DNA from: Saccoglossus kowalevskii | Lineage: Eukaryota > Hemichordata > Enteropneusta > Harrimaniidae | NCBI RefSeq assembly: GCF_000003605.2 | Contig: NW_003149775.1 | Location: 196,828 to 208,164 of the forward strand | DNA length: 11,337 bases | Direction: 5' to 3' | Shown here: positions 1 to 7,809 of the stretch, piece after piece | How the letters are laid out: each line of letters opens with the position of its first letter | How positions within the stretch are numbered: the stretch's first letter is position 1 | The notes under the pieces: model-generated | Told to the model about the DNA's origin: nothing | The model's database searches: none | The model's input: only the letters and a program-made list of their open reading frames with translations | Position numbers and translations under genes: made by a program

Positions 1-9
1 ATAATATGC

Positions 10-15
10 TTTATT
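10..15 (-). promoter_or_regulatory. possible poly(A) signal AATAAA
   Basis: The minus strand reads AATAAA here, about 510 nt downstream of the stop codon at 524-522. It could end the transcript of the minus-strand gene model. Such hexamers are common in AT-rich DNA, and another copy lies inside the terminal exon at 587-582. The link to the gene is inference. Confidence 0.15.
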
Positions 16-239
16 TTCTACGTATATAAGAATTTCTTTTACTCATACATGTCGTCAAAAAATCATTAAAAATAATGTCAATTTTTAGCACTCTTAGACA
101 GCAAAAAGTACCTTGTAAGACCTTGTATGTATTTGTATTCACAATATGTTACCAAGCTAAATTTTCAGATCAAAAATGTTATTTTCACTCTATTTTATAC
201 GTCGTTTCTCTACGAGCACGAGCAATTTCTTTTTCATAA
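16..239. other. AT-rich flank, nothing recognised
   Basis: This stretch is AT-rich with no convincing open frame and no clear repeat. If the minus-strand terminal exon is real, it would be 3' UTR or downstream flank. Confidence 0.4.
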
Positions 240-536
240 TTGTAACACGATACATTGAATAGGTGAAACAAGTGACATTGATTTAGAAAGTTTTAAAAAT
301 TTCACTTAAGTATGCCCCACCTAATTTGACCTCACGCCTTAGCATAGTTATGATATGCTGCAAGCACTCATGTTTGTAACATAGTATATCGAATTGTTAA
401 AAATATAAAAGTGACATTGAGTAGTTTAACGGAAGATAGACATAATCTATCATGTTTCAATATTTCCACTTACGTATGCTCCTACGTTTCGGACCTCACG
501 CTGTAGCATAGTTATGGTGTGTTACAAGCATCTTCT
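240..536. repeat. diverged tandem duplication, two copies
   Basis: Two related copies lie head to tail, about 240-370 and 374-531. Matching blocks are TGTAACA (241 and 376), GTGACATTGA (272 and 411), TTCACTTA/TTCCACTTA (301 and 464), and GACCTCACGC followed by TAGCATAGTTATG and CAAGCA (328 and 492). The offset grows from about 135 to 164 because of an insertion of about 24 nt in the second copy. The right edge of copy two overlaps the stop codon (524-522) of a frame in the minus-strand terminal exon, so the duplicated DNA may be 3' UTR of that gene. Confidence 0.75.
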
Positions 537-738
537 CTCATCATCTGTTAGTTCGTTATTTTGTTCGAGTTCTTTCATGAGTTTATTGACGTGAGTCATG
601 CTTATTGGGGGATTGTAGATGTATTCAATGTGGTCACAGAGCTCGTCAGGTTGAGGAGGCGTGGGGCGGACGGTTTTGGAGTAGGTTTGAGAGTAGGAGA
701 AGGATCAGGAATGGAAGCTTCCGGAGTAGGTTCTGTAC
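522..738 (-). CDS. candidate 3'-terminal exon, Pro/Thr/Ser-rich, two plausible frames
   Basis: A splice acceptor ending TTTTACAG (AG at 740-739) precedes position 738. A second in-frame acceptor, GTACAG, lies 6 nt further on. Entered in phase 1, which is how the exon at 3451-3319 ends, the frame begins GTEPTPEASIPDPSP, stays rich in Pro, Thr and Ser, and has possible N-glycosylation sites (NLT, NTS) before a TAA at 604-602. It resembles a secreted stalk or tail. A second frame, open from 704 to the TAA at 524-522, is also convincing: it holds DELCDHIEYIYNPP and then a helix-like stretch with THVNKLMKELEQNN and a DDERRCL end. One lost base between about 670 and 650 would join the two, so this may be a frameshifted exon, a sequencing error, or alternative splicing. 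Family not recognised. Confidence 0.42.
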
Positions 739-760
739 CTGTAAAACACCATGTTAGCTA

Positions 761-798
761 TGAATGAATGAATGAATTAATTAATTAATTAATTAATT
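761..798. repeat. compound microsatellite (TGAA)4 then (TTAA)n
   Basis: Four TGAA units run into about five and a half TTAA units. The tract sits 20 nt upstream, in the minus-strand sense, of the terminal exon's acceptor, within the inferred intron. Confidence 0.9.
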
Positions 799-1043
799 TG
801 GATTTGCACCCACTCTGGATCCAGTCCATGGGATACTGATATAAAAATATAATACAAGTTATATGGGAACAACAATTCAATTAAAAACAGGTAAACCAGA
901 AAGATTCAATAATTGAAATAAAAAAACAAACAATACATGATCATAATGATATCGATATTTTAGTATTTCAGGCAGCTGGTAATTTTTCTTTCTCTCTTTT
1001 TTTAAACACTTGTGAGTGAAGTTTACTAGTTCTATCATAGTTA
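799..1043. other. AT-rich intron-like sequence
   Basis: I see no gene. On the plus strand there is a pyrimidine run around 979-1003 (TTTTTCTTTCTCTCTTTTTTT). The rest is plain AT-rich DNA, inferred to be intronic in the minus-strand model. Confidence 0.4.
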
Positions 1044-1140
1044 TTAGACTATTGTCTTTAAGATGGATATTATGAGGTAATCTGCGAAGGTGTTAGTGGC
1101 CCCCAGGTTGCTGTTCGTTATTGAATTTACTCTTTCAATT
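1044..1140 (-). CDS. candidate alternative 3'-terminal exon
   Basis: A very good acceptor, TTTTACTTTCAG, ends at 1141, so the exon would start at 1140. Entered with two carried bases, it reads 31 codons to a TAA at 1046-1044, including RVNSITNSNLGATNTFADYL and then a hydrophobic IISILKTIV end. The patch is clearly richer in GC than its surroundings, including GGGGGCC. The upstream exon at 3451-3319 ends in phase 1. Spliced straight to it, this exon would add only four residues before a TAA. A missing intermediate exon would be needed to use the long frame. Function unknown; it could be chance. Confidence 0.28.
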
Positions 1141-1249
1141 CTGAAAGTAAAATTATACTTTTGTATGTACAATATGTGACCAGGAACACATTAAACACTG
1201 GTATGGTTCGTCAACTGTATGTATAGACAGTTGTTTCTCATAATAATGA

Positions 1250-1930
1250 CATGATCGTACTCGACTCGCTGCACTAACTTCATGTACGAAGATGACCTTT
1301 TAACCTATAACTTGGACTGGATATTATTAATTCCTGACCCCTGGCTTGACTCACTGCACTAATGCTCAGTGTTTGTTACCTATAAAACTATGACTCAGTA
1401 TTATTATTATTATTATTCCTCGAAAACCTCATTACACTAACGACCAATATGACATTTAGCACCTATATCTATGACTGGGTTTTATTAATTTATGAAACCC
1501 CGACCTGCCTCAGTGCATTGATGATCAATGGGACTCTTGTTACTTAGAACTTATTAATTCCCAGGGAGCTGAAGTGACCTGACACACTGCTTTAACTACC
1601 AATGAGACATTTGTTACATATAACGAGAACTGGGTTTTATTAATCCCTGAGGCCCTGACCTGCCGTCGCGCAGTGAGGATAAATAGGACACTTGTTATTT
1701 ATAAATATGACTGCATATTATTACTATTATTAATTCCTAAGGACCTGACCTGACTAATTGCACTAACTACCAATGGGACTTTTGTTACATATGACTAGGA
1801 CTGGCTATTATTAATACTATTAATTATTAATTGGCCTATTGTTACCGATACCAAATACAGATTATTAATAGTCACTGAGGTCCTGACCTGACTCACTGCA
1901 CTAAATAAATAAAAACGTGTTATTATTAAT
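1250..1930. repeat. diverged minisatellite, period about 80 bp, about 8 copies
   Basis: The anchor CTGCACTAA and its variants recur at about 1271, 1356, 1434, 1515, 1589, 1670, 1760 and 1899. Spacings are 85, 78, 81, 74, 81, 90 and 139 bp. Each unit also carries forms of GACCTGAC, CAATGGGACxTTTGTTA, ATGACTGG and ATTATTAATTCC. Local TTA triplet expansions (for example 1398-1416) account for much of the length variation. Copies are strongly diverged, so the array is old. It lies in the inferred intron between 3318 and 741. Confidence 0.8.
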
Positions 1931-2029
1931 CCAACATTAATGGCCCAGTACACACAGCCGAGCAGTGTGGGTCGCCACATGAGAAACAAAAATCATGGAC
2001 CCCACAAAGCCTGACTGCCCTCGAGTGGA

Positions 2030-2281
2030 TGGACTTATCCAACATAAGACTGAAATCACAAATTGATCCATCACCTCTGGCATTAACACTGGTCACAGAC
2101 GCCGTGGAAGTAGAAAGAGGAGTGGTCCCCTTGGGTAGCACTGCTCCACATAAAGATATGTTGTGAGGACGCCTTCATTCCATATGTTGTTGTTTCTTTG
2201 ACAGTCACGAATGGCCTTGAACACCTGCAGGTCACCCACCACCAGGGTATCCTTTGTACTCCACACATTGATTATATCCAA
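2030..2281 (-). other. GC-richer patch open in three minus-strand frames
   Basis: This segment is much less AT-rich than its neighbours. All three minus frames stay open for long stretches: one contains LVVGDLQVFKAIRDCQRNNN (about 2230-2171), another VTVKETTTYGMKASSQHIF, and the third runs from about 2141 to 1926 with many Cys and Ser. No frame stands out, no clear acceptor-donor pair bounds it, and I recognise no domain. It could be a remnant of a coding or transposon sequence, or unique intron DNA of different base composition. Confidence 0.25.
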
Positions 2282-2382
2282 CCCTCTACTTTATATTTTG
2301 GCTTCACAGTGCAAAATTTCAAATTATTTCCGTGGAGTATGATAACGGGCAATACATTGACAAGTTGTGAATTTGATTTGTT

Positions 2383-2393
2383 GGGGGGGGGGG
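2383..2393. repeat. homopolymer run of 11 G
   Basis: Eleven consecutive G in strongly AT-rich surroundings, just before the 63-bp repeat array begins. Such a tract is prone to length errors in replication and sequencing. Confidence 0.95.
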
Positions 2394-2399
2394 TATGTG

Positions 2400-2770
2400 A
2401 CAACTGAATAATACATGCTACTATGTTACTATATATCGAATGATTCCTATAGTGAAGTATAACAGCTCCTGACAACTATGTAATACATGCTTCCGTTTTA
2501 TACCAATCCTATATCGAATAGTAATACCTCCCGAAAACTGAATAATATATGCTACTATTTTTGTATCATCCCTATAGTAAAGTTTATCAGCTCTCGACAA
2601 CTAAATCATATGTGCTACTATTTCGGTACCATTTCTACAGTGAAGTAAAAATGTTCCCGACAACAAAATGTTATGAGCAACTGTTTTGGTACCATTCATA
2701 TAGTGAAGTATAACAGCCCGCCAATTAAATTGTTTGTGCTACTATTTTGGCACCATTCTTATCTTGAAGT
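2400..2770. repeat. diverged minisatellite, period about 63 bp, 6 copies
   Basis: Units share CGACAACTAAAT, TGCTACTATTTTGGTACCAT and TATAGTGAAGTATAACAGC. The GCTACTAT position falls at 2417, 2489, 2551, 2614, 2677 and 2738, giving spacings of 72, 62, 63, 63 and 61 bp. The array ends around 2770. It lies in the inferred intron between the exons at 3319 and 738. Confidence 0.85.
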
Positions 2771-2952
2771 ATAATTTGTGTACAATCTTACTCAAGAAAC
2801 ATTTAATTTTCAATTTATCTTATTTTCAAGCCAAACGTGGTTATTTTCCAATCCATCCTTGTCCAACCTTGTTTTAAGTAATTTGGTTAGATATAGTCTG
2901 TGTTGGCACCTCCTAAGCTGCTCGTTATTGACACGGCACCAAAATAGTAGCA
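2737..2952. repeat. inverted repeat using the 63-bp array motif
   Basis: The forward motif TGCTACTATTTTGGCACC at 2737-2754 recurs in inverted orientation at 2935-2952, matching at 16 of 18 positions. It brackets about 180 bp of unrelated DNA. It could be an inverted stray copy of the minisatellite unit or the termini of a small non-autonomous element. No target-site duplication is obvious. Confidence 0.5.
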
Positions 2953-3316
2953 AATACCAGACGATCAGCTAGGCGATGTGGTGGCAATATATTCTCTATA
3001 TATATTCTCTCCGTGAATTATTTTCCTATATACTTGGCTTTGGTGTATATTATGCCAAGTTGAACTGTTGGGTAACCATAACAGCTAAAAGTCAATATTT
3101 AGTGTCACGTTCAGTAGTTTGATAACATTTTTGGCGCATTATTCTATCTCCAACACATGTAACAGAATTCTAATTAGTTGTGACAAAAAAAATAGAATGT
3201 CTAAAATTAACATTACAGGTTACACTAAACCTAAAACTATTGAAAACAAATTGAACATTGACTTATGTGATTTTAATATATACTTGAAAAAGATGGTTCA
3301 TCGTAAGCTGTTAATT
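2953..3316. other. AT-rich intron-like sequence
   Basis: I see no gene. There is a short direct duplication of TATATTCTCT at about 2984-3010 and a 7-bp inverted repeat, ACTTGGC at 3032-3038 with GCCAAGT at 3054-3060. The right end borders the splice donor at 3318-3317. Confidence 0.4.
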
Positions 3317-3318
3317 AC

Positions 3319-3451
3319 CTGAATTGTCTCTGAAATACATTGGTTCCCCATCGTAATCAAGTTGCATGGTGAATTTATGTAATCCATTACCTGCAATAAA
3401 CTTTATATCTTTCTTTCCGCCGACTATGGTGATACTTGCGTTGCTCCAATC
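3319..3451 (-). CDS. internal exon of an unrecognised protein (best-supported exon)
   Basis: The minus strand has an acceptor GTGTTTTAG (AG at 3453-3452), a 133-nt segment open in only one frame, and the donor TCAG/GTAATT (GT at 3318-3317). It encodes 44 codons plus one base, so it enters in phase 0 and leaves in phase 1. The product starts DWSNASITIVGGKKDIKF, continues FIAGNGLHKFTMQLDYDGE and ends MYFRDNS. The alternation of polar and hydrophobic residues suggests beta strands with tight turns. The order DW, GNxLH, LDxDG, Y faintly recalls fibrinogen-like domains, but key residues and flanking motifs are missing, so I do not assign it. A second strong donor, GCAG/GTAATG, lies inside the exon (exon end at 3391), also in phase 1. 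Upstream it joins the exon ending at 5385 in phase 0. Confidence 0.6.
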
Positions 3452-3544
3452 CTAAAACACGCATACAATATGGTGAAAGTATAATTTGGGATTATGCGGG
3501 ACATACCCCATAATGCACTTCGACTTTCAAAATAAAATAATTAG

Positions 3545-5270
3545 TATACATTTAAAATGTGTTCTGACATATATAACATCACAATTCAAATCTGTTCTAG
3601 TATCTATAACGTATGGGCATATAACAATTCTAATTGGTTCTTGCATCTATAACATATTTGCATATCATAATCCAAATTGGTTCTAGCATCTATAACATAT
3701 TTGTTTATTACAATTCAAATTGGTTCTAGCATTTTTAACATATTTGCATAATAAAATTCAAATTCGTTCTAGCATCTATATAACATTTGTATATCACAAT
3801 TAAAATTTATTCTAGTATCTATTGCACATATGCATATAACAATTCGGATTTGTTTTAGCATCTATAACATATTGGAATTTCACAATTCATATTGGTTCTA
3901 GCATCTCTAACATATTTGTATATTACAATTCAAATTCGTTCTAGCATTATAATATATTTGCAAATCATTCAAATTGGTTCTAGCATCTATAACATATTTG
4001 CAAAGTACAATTCAAATTCGTTCTAGCATTATAACATATTTGCATATTATAATTCAGATTTGTTTTTGCATCTACAACATATTTGCATATCATAATTCAT
4101 ATTGGTTCTAGCATCTATAACACATTTGCATAATACAATTCGGATTTGTTTTAGCATCTATAACATATTCGAATTTCACAAATCATGTTAGTTCTAGCAT
4201 CTCTAACATATTTGTATATTATAATTCAAATTGGTTCTAACATCTATAATATATTTGTATACCACAATTCAAATTCTTTCTAGCATTATAACATAATTGC
4301 ATATCATAATCCAAACTGGTACTAGCATCTATAACATATTTGCATATTACAATTTAAATTCTTTCTAACATTATAACATATTTGCATATTATAATTCAAA
4401 TTCTTTCTAGCATTTATAACATATTTGCATATTTGCATATCAAAATTAAAATCTGTTCTAGTATCTATATCATATTTTGATATTACAATTCAAATTGGTT
4501 CTCGCATTTACAACATATTTGCATATACCGATTCAAATTGGTTGTAGCATCTATAACACATTTGTATATTGCAATTCAAATTCGTTCTAGCATTATAACA
4601 TATTTGCATATCATAATTAAAATTGGTTCTAGCATCTATAACACATTTGTATATTACAATTCAAATTGGTTCTAGCATTATAACATACTTGCATATCATA
4701 ATTCAAATTGGTTGTAGCATCTATAACATATTTTTATAACACAATTCAAAGTGTTTCTAACATCTATAATATATTTACATATTACAAATAAGATTTTTTA
4801 AACATTTATAACATATTACAATGGCACAATTTATATTTGTTCTGGCATCTATAACATATTTGCACACCACAGTTCGAATGGTTCTAGCATCTATAATATA
4901 TTAGCATATTATAATTCAGATTTGTATTATCATGAATAACATACTTGCATATCACAATTAAAATTTGTTATAGTATCTATAGCATATTTGCATATTACAA
5001 TTCAAATTGGTTCTTGCATTTACAACATATTTGCATATAACAATGTAAATTTGTTGTAGCATCTATAACACATTTGCATACCCCATTATTTGGTCCTAGC
5101 ATCTATACTACATTTACATATTAAATTTCAGATTTGTTTAAGCATCTATGAGATATTAGAATTTCACAATTCAAATTGTTTCTTGCATCTCTAACATATT
5201 AGCATATTATAATTCAGATTTGTTTCAGCATCTATAATATAATTGCATATTACAATTCAAATCTCTCACA
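3545..5270. repeat. 43-bp minisatellite, about 40 copies, intronic
   Basis: The unit is GCATCTATAACATATTTGCA followed by TATCATAATTC and AAATTGGTTCTA. Starts of consecutive units (3686, 3729, 3772, 3815, 3858, 3901, 3944) are exactly 43 bp apart. Some units carry a GCATTATAAC variant that is one or a few bases shorter. The array fills nearly all of the inferred 1.93-kb intron between the exons at 5385 and 3451. Fourteen units contain a perfect ATTTGCAT. Three related two-unit blocks show higher-order structure (see findings). It has no coding capacity: 43 is not a multiple of 3, and frames carry stops. Confidence 0.95.
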
Positions 5271-5384
5271 TGCTTGTATACTACAACTGAGCTACTGTTA
5301 ATTTTTGCCTAACCCATATATACTATTTAAAGACATCGCATAAACTTTTGTTAGCAAGAATATTTTGACAAATGATATACTAAC

Positions 5385-5563
5385 CATGTTTCTGTTTTCA
5401 TTTAACAGCAAGTGGCAATGATCAATACGCCGTCTGTCTTTACTATTTAGACTTTTATGCAGATTATTCCGGATCTTGTTGATGTCACTGTGGGTTGTTT
5501 CCGGCTCACATAGTTTCATAATCGGAGTGCTACTATGATGACCACCCATGCTAATAATTATGA
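5385..5563 (-). CDS. candidate exon of an unrecognised protein
   Basis: The minus strand runs open to a donor, ATG/GTTAGT (GT at 5384-5383), leaving in phase 0, which fits the exon at 3451. The product from the ATG at 5549-5547 is 55 residues: MGGHHSSTPIMKLCEPETTH, then a basic helix-like part with SDINKIRNNLHKSLNSKDRR, then HCHLLLNENRNM. Three starts are possible: a start codon at 5549 in a good context (A at -3, G at +4); an acceptor TCTCAAG giving a 5563 start in phase 1, which matches the exon at 7956; or TATTAG giving a 5550 start in phase 2. The strongest acceptor by pyrimidine tract, TTTTTTCAG at 5593, leads into a TGAG repeat with a stop in every frame. I recognise no family. Confidence 0.48.
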
Positions 5564-5574
5564 CTTGAGAAGTA

Positions 5575-5594
5575 CACTCACTCACTCACTCACT
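5575..5594. repeat. (CACT)5 microsatellite over a splice acceptor
   Basis: Five perfect CACT units; on the minus strand this is (AGTG)5. Its left-most unit forms the AG of the acceptor TTTTTTCAG. Read after that AG, the TGAG repeat has TGA in all three frames. Confidence 0.95.
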
Positions 5595-5646
5595 GAAAAA
5601 ATAATAATAATAGCAATGTAACGTAAATAACGAATCAAAGGAGTTG

Positions 5647-5760
5647 TGACTTTTAAGTCATCATTTCTTTAGTTGTTATCGTTCAACCAAGGGAACGATC
5701 AGTTAAATACCTTGTTATTAATGTTATAAATATGATGAACAGCCTTGTTTAAAGAAGGCT
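5647..5760. repeat. cluster of three short inverted repeats
   Basis: TGACTTTTAAGTCA (5647-5660) has perfect 6-bp arms. ATCGTTC (5678-5684) pairs with GAACGAT (5693-5699) across 8 nt. AGCCTTGTTTAAAGAAGGCT (5741-5760) is a 20-bp palindrome with one mismatched pair. The group lies just upstream, in the minus sense, of the exon that may start at 5549. It could be binding sites near a promoter or intron structure; neither is shown. Confidence 0.5.
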
Positions 5761-6078
5761 TACACACCCCAAACATTTTTTAAAAGGAATAACATCCTGT
5801 CCCAAGTCAAGTGCGGTGACTATAACGCTTTAAAGTTACATTCTTAATTTGTTAACACGATAAGGGTATTGGGATGTATATAGTTCGTGATATATCTTAT
5901 GGAGTGATTACAATACAATACGAAGTAGATTTCCGTTGTATTATTTGTACTATCATTACTGTCAAGATAAAACTAAATCTATGTAATGTTATATTTGCAA
6001 TACATCTTGCATGTAATGAGTTGTTATGCAAATAGAACAGTTTGATAAGTAGTGGATGGTTGAAGGGTGAACGAGTAG
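5761..6078. other. AT-rich DNA, nothing recognised
   Basis: I see no supported gene or repeat. The minus strand has an open stretch at 6085-5897, but without splice boundaries or protein-like composition. Confidence 0.35.
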
Positions 6079-6110
6079 TGCTCATTAGATTGCGTCGAAC
6101 TTTTATGTCT

Positions 6111-6233
6111 TTATAGCAAGTTAAGAAAAGGCAAGCCAGTAAACCAAATATTCGATGGGTCGGTAAGACTGACTCCTGGTAAAGCTATTACATTGATTCT
6201 GGTCAGAATTTCATGTCTGCGTTGGCAAAATAG
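6111..6233 (-). CDS. candidate 3'-terminal exon with strong acceptor
   Basis: A textbook acceptor, TTCTCACCATTTCCTCACAG (AG at 6235-6234), is followed by 40 codons in phase 0 and a TAA at 6113-6111. The product includes LFCQRRHEILTRINVIALPG, then VSLTDPSNIWFTGLPFLNLL. The composition looks protein-like but I recognise no domain. It does not match the phase 1 end of the possible first exon at 7956, where it would stop after seven residues. The plus strand of the same DNA is also open for 69 codons (6079-6285), which weakens the case from open frame alone. Confidence 0.3.
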   Translation of the reverse strand, partial: LFCQRRHEILTRINVIALPGVSLTDPSNIWFTGLPFLNLL

Positions 6234-6457
6234 CTGTGAGGAAATGGTGAGAACCTTGAGCTCGTTACTAATTTTTTGTTACTAATTTTCTAATTGAACT
6301 TTCGTTACGCGAATATCGTGTATGCCGAGTTTGCAATGATGATGTTCATTGTATATTGCCACGTCTGCTACAGTAATGTTATTGAAACACCGGGTTCGAA
6401 TACACAACTATCAACTTTTCAGATAAATATTTAATTAAGTCACTGTTGAACTTTATG

Positions 6458-6486
6458 AGGTTATTACGAGGGTAATGTAATAACCT
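6458..6486. repeat. perfect 10-bp hairpin
   Basis: AGGTTATTAC (6458-6467) and GTAATAACCT (6477-6486) are exact inverted copies around a 9-nt loop. There is no T tract or gene end beside it that would make it a terminator, and a eukaryotic genome would not need one. Confidence 0.7.
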
Positions 6487-6604
6487 TATTATTTTACTTC
6501 TTTCCCTCCCAGGATACATCATTGGAACGCCAAAATCCAAACTACGGGGTAGCCATTGTAATTAAAGGACGCTTACTCGCGTAATCGTTCGATAGTCGCA
6601 ATTC

Positions 6605-6673
6605 CTAATATGGTAGGATGAAAATACCCAGTGCAATACCGAACAATTGCAGCACACTGTATTTTATGGCGTT
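6605..6673 (-). CDS. weak candidate terminal exon with a hydrophobic segment
   Basis: After an acceptor CTGTCACCAG (AG at 6675-6674), phase 0 gives 22 codons, NAIKYSVLQLFGIALGIF and then ILPY, before a TAG at 6607-6605. A run with VLQLFGIALGIF recalls the last membrane segment of tetraspanins, but it is far too short to assign and no CCG or EC2 cysteine motif is found nearby. In phase 1 the same DNA instead reads ERHKIQCAAIV and continues to a TAA at 6575-6573. Confidence 0.15.
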   Translation of the reverse strand, partial: NAIKYSVLQLFGIALGIFILPY

Positions 6674-6675
6674 CT

Positions 6676-7809
6676 GGTGACAGGTGTATAATAATATATA
6701 TTGTAAAACACATTACACACCAACATTTTGCTTGTAGCCTTCCAGTTGTTTTTATCATATTTAATATACGCATTTTGCAACGGTAGATTTTGTTGGTCAA
6801 TGATAATAATGGAAATGATGGAAATAATCATGTAAACATCACTTTGCCCTCGGTCTCGTTGCAGTTTACACGATTCTACCCACAGACAGAAAGGTTATGA
6901 ATTGTGACCACACATCAAGACTCACAATTATTAAAACTTGCTTAATAACTAAATAAAACATGCACATCTAGAAATCATATTAATGTTTTAGAGATTTGTT
7001 CTCTCCAATGAAACCAAAACACTTTTCCCATTGCATAATTCAGAAACTAGGTAACCCTCCAAAGTTTTTAAAAACAGAATATCAATGAGAACACTAGATG
7101 TTTAATACTCGGCTGACAGTTTTACTCAATTATTCGTTTTAAACTACCATTTAGATAAAAATATGTTAAAAATAGTATGTCTAACTCACAGTTGTATAAC
7201 CATTAAAATAATCAGTGTGTCGAACATGTGATTAGTACACTGAGTTGTAAATTTCCAGATAACTTTTTAGTCAAAATCCATTCCACTCGGTTTTTTATGA
7301 AAATTTTCTCATTTTGATAAAGGTTTACAATCAAGAACATTCCAGATTCTTCATGGCACATAGTTGAGTCACACATCTGTATATTTAGCATACCCAATGT
7401 ATCAATATATTTGTGTAGTTATATTGTGATTCCCATCAATTATTTAATGGTTAGATAAGCTGTCAGACACTGATGTCGATTGTTTACATTTTTTTATAAC
7501 CAGCATTCGAATGCTTGAAATAATGTCCCCACCGATCACTATCTTGCAATTTGCTGTGACAATGTTAACGCGTGACAATGTTGCCCTTTTAATACAAGAA
7601 CATCGAGCAACGTCGTTATTTTATGTTTGGTTGTAAACGACCAATTATCGCCAACCAACCAGACTTGACAAACAATTCAGCAACATTCAACGCCTTAGGA
7701 AACACAAACTTTATATAGTATTTTTACATTCAAAGGTCTAAGATTCAGATGTCTAGTGATGTGCCTACAATATGAACTACAGACTGTACTACTTGGCAGC
7801 AATGTCTTA
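6676..7809. other. AT-rich DNA without a supported gene
   Basis: No exon with two good boundaries is visible on either strand. The minus strand around 7650-7515 has an open stretch containing VWLVGDNWSF and TTLLDVLVLKGQHCHALTL before a TAG, but I see no convincing acceptor, so I do not call it. No tandem repeat stands out. Confidence 0.35.

Noticed and set aside
561-767. Plus-strand open frame of 68 codons with many Gly and Val
   Set aside because: It is the antisense of the Pro/Thr-rich minus-strand exon. CCT/ACT/TCC codons read backwards give Gly, Ser and Arg. The acceptor is on the minus strand.
1926-2141. CGDPHC in a minus-strand frame recalls the GDPH motif of von Willebrand D domains
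   Set aside because: It is a single short match without the surrounding Cys pattern or a conserved domain around it.
3319-3451. Assignment of the best exon to a fibrinogen-like domain
   Set aside because: Only the loose order DW, GNxLH, LDxDG, Y agrees. The usual FW, the Cys residues and the upstream QRR motif are absent from the adjoining exons.
3545-5270. Regular 43-bp repeats considered as a CRISPR array
   Set aside because: The whole unit is repeated with no unique spacers, and the context is eukaryotic.
6385-6405. GGGTTCGAATAC resembles a tRNA B box, suggesting a tRNA or tRNA-derived SINE
   Set aside because: No A-box match lies 30-60 bp upstream, no cloverleaf can be drawn and there is no SINE-like tail.
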